Source: a bacterium (lineage in GTDB: Bacteria > Patescibacteriota > Minisyncoccia > UBA6257 > UBA9933). From it: a stretch of DNA of 6,558 nucleotides. Both the position numbers and the translations under genes were made by a program. Positions 5,227 through 6,558 of the stretch are shown piece after piece; position 1 is the stretch's first letter; every line of letters starts with the position of its first letter. The notes below the pieces were generated by a model that ran no database searches, was not told the DNA's origin, and saw only the letters and a program-made list of their open reading frames with translations. Location of the stretch: assembly GCA_021799155.1 (NCBI GenBank), contig JAJZBA010000030.1:1-6558 (forward strand). The letters run 5' to 3'.

Positions 5227-6558
5227 GCTCGTAAATTTCTTCAACGGTTGTCGCGTTTTCGGCTGATTTATCAGGACGCCATCTTAAGAATTTAGGAAAT
5301 CTCAATGCCAAACCGCCTTTTTTGATTTTATCTTTAGCAACTACATGAACCGGACTGACGGTAATTTCGGCTCCGGAAACTTCCATCACAATTTTCGGCT
5401 CAAACCAGACATCAACTTTCATTCCGGTTTCCACTAATTTATGTTTCTCGCTTAATTTATATTTCTCAAACATCTTCGGCAATTTAGCCAAAGTTGCATC
5501 GGTAAGGCCGGTGCCGACTTTGGTAAAGGAATAATATTTATTTTCTTTCGGATCGTAAGCCGCCGCCAGAAGCGAACCATAAGTTTTCGCTCTTCTGCCT
5601 GTTCCGTATAAAGCTCCGACAACTACCAAATCGAAAGTGTCGGCCAATTCTTTTCTGTATTCTTTCTTGAATTTTATCCAAAGCCAACCGCGAGTGCCGG
5701 CTTTATAAATTCCCGAATAATCCTTTATCATTACCCCTTCGGCGCCGCGTTTAAGCGCTTCGCTAAAATAAGATTCTATTTCCGACAAATCATCGGTTAC
5801 GGCATAGCGGCCGAATTCAATTGGTTTTAATCGCCGAAAAACTTTTTCCAGCGCCGCTCTCCGTTCTTTCAAGGACTTTTTTAGAAAATTTTTCCCATCC
5901 AAATAAAGCAAATCAAACAAAAAATAACGAGTCGGAATTTTTTTGACGTATTCTTCAATGCCGTGCTTCCTCCTTCGCGACATTAAAACCTGAAACGGAA
6001 GCATCCTGTTTTTTTCTTCGTCATAAGCCACAACCTCGCCCTCAATAATCGCCTCCTTGCCTCGGAAAGACTTTTTCAATCCTTCAATAATATCAGGATA
6101 CTGATGAGTGATATTTTCTTGCCGCCGCGAAAAAAGAATAATTTCTTGACACTTGACGCTTGGCACCTGACACTTAATGCTGATATGCGCCTGAATTCTT
6201 TCGCCGTCATATTTGTCTTCAACCGAAACTTCACCAACAATATGTTTTTTTACGTCTTTCAGTTCTTCAACTCGATTAGCCGCCATCATTCTAATCGGCA
6301 CGCCGACTTTCGGTTTAATCTCGGCAATCTTTTTAATTCCCATTTTCGAAACCGCGTAAGCCACTTCCCCTAAATCCGATAAAACATTAAAAGCATATTC
6401 TAAAGTTTCTTTTCCTTTTTTATCGCCGCCGAACGCCTTGCTTAAACCGTAAAGAAAAATCATCTCCCCTACTCCTAGACGCAAAGTTCCTAAAATCGTC
6501 CGAATAATATATTTTGCTTCCAGACCTGAAGTTTTCGACAATAAATCAACCAAAAGAT
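5201..6558 (-). CDS. lig: ATP-dependent DNA ligase, archaeal type (5' end outside window)
   Basis: Seals nicks in double-stranded DNA through an enzyme-AMP intermediate. The frame is open to the window edge, so the N-terminal part (probably about 150 residues of the DNA-binding domain) is missing here. The TTG at 6553 is not the true start. Counting from there, GLEAKYIIRTILGTLRLGVG (10-29) belongs to the end of the DNA-binding domain. The nucleotidyltransferase motifs follow: EDKYDGER (112-119) with adenylated Lys114, FSRRQENIT (141-149), LFDLLYLDG (212-220), EGVMIKD (272-278) and LWIKFKKEY (291-299). The OB-fold end RFPKFLRWRPDK (418-429) completes it. Residues 125-136 are encoded by a heptamer array, and the last six residues (PHTKRG) and the stop by a foldback element. 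The family resembles archaeal and eukaryotic ligase I, and many Patescibacteria carry one. A supporting repair role beside an NAD ligase is possible but cannot be seen here. Confidence 0.95.
   Translation of the reverse strand, partial: LLVDLLSKTSGLEAKYIIRTILGTLRLGVGEMIFLYGLSKAFGGDKKGKETLEYAFNVLSDLGEVAYAVSKMGIKKIAEIKPKVGVPIRMMAANRVEELKDVKKHIVGEVSVEDKYDGERIQAHISIKCQVPSVKCQEIILFSRRQENITHQYPDIIEGLKKSFRGKEAIIEGEVVAYDEEKNRMLPFQVLMSRRRKHGIEEYVKKIPTRYFLFDLLYLDGKNFLKKSLKERRAALEKVFRRLKPIEFGRYAVTDDLSEIESYFSEALKRGAEGVMIKDYSGIYKAGTRGWLWIKFKKEYRKELADTFDLVVVGALYGTGRRAKTYGSLLAAAYDPKENKYYSFTKVGTGLTDATLAKLPKMFEKYKLSEKHKLVETGMKVDVWFEPKIVMEVSGAEITVSPVHVVAKDKIKKGGLALRFPKFLRWRPDKSAENATTVEEIYELYPHTKRG
6145..6179 (-). 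repeat. Tandem 7-bp repeat array in the ligase gene
   Basis: On the plus strand: CTTGACA, CTTGACG, CTTGGCA, CCTGACA, CTTAATG, five units with increasing divergence. In the gene sense the unit is TGTCAAG, the same as in murD (AAGTGTC in another phase). It encodes approximately SIKCQVPSVKCQ (residues 125-136 from the TTG at 6553). This lies between catalytic motif I and FSRRQENIT, where related ligases have only a short turn. Confidence 0.8.

Noticed and set aside
6100..6180. Frameshift or assembly error in the ligase around the heptamer array
   Set aside because: The frame continues correctly from motif I into FSRRQENIT and all later motifs, so the array is an in-frame insertion.

Overview
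The window looks like chromosomal DNA from a Candidate Phyla Radiation (Patescibacteria) bacterium, most likely of the Parcubacteria type. It is AT-rich and densely packed. It combines a bacterial peptidoglycan gene (murD), the Thermus-type tyrosyl-tRNA synthetase and the GatCA amidotransferase subunits with an archaeal-type ATP-dependent DNA ligase, a mix common in that group. Shine-Dalgarno sites are mostly absent. The lineage is inferred from gene content and style. No marker gene proves it.

Layout: the plus strand carries murD (13-1371), a 103-base gap with a 38-bp near-perfect palindrome and a tRNA promoter, tRNA-Asp(GUC) (1475-1550) and tyrS (1559-2764), which starts 8 bases after the tRNA. 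The minus strand, read from the right edge leftwards, carries the ATP-dependent DNA ligase (5' end outside the window, stop at 5201), gatC (5119-4820), gatA (4820-3300, coupled to gatC by a one-base TAATG overlap) and a 165-residue membrane-anchored protein of unknown function (3244-2747). The last gene converges on tyrS with an 18-bp overlap. The identified genes serve cell-wall precursor synthesis, aminoacylation (Asp-tRNA, Tyr-tRNA, transamidation to Gln/Asn-tRNA) and DNA joining.

The most interesting content is repeat DNA written into housekeeping genes. (1) Two copies of a 68-72 bp foldback element have outer arms beginning CCCCCACAC(C/T)AAACGA. One lies in frame inside murD and adds about 24 residues. 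The other forms the last residues and stop codon of the ligase gene. In both genes an arm is read in the same frame as Pro-His-Thr-Lys-Arg, and the copies differ by changes that keep the stems paired. (2) Tandem arrays of 7-bp units (4-5 units each) sit in frame at probable surface loops of murD, the ligase and gatA (twice), with a degenerate fifth in gatC. The murD and ligase arrays share the unit AAGTGTC, both in the sense orientation. This resembles the short tandem heptanucleotide repeats of cyanobacteria and the Rickettsia palindromic elements that insert into genes, but I do not recognise either family by name here.

Regulatory candidates are the 38-bp palindrome centred on GCGATCGC, two tandem 18-bp palindromic units upstream of the 165-residue gene, and a good sigma70-like promoter before tRNA-Asp.
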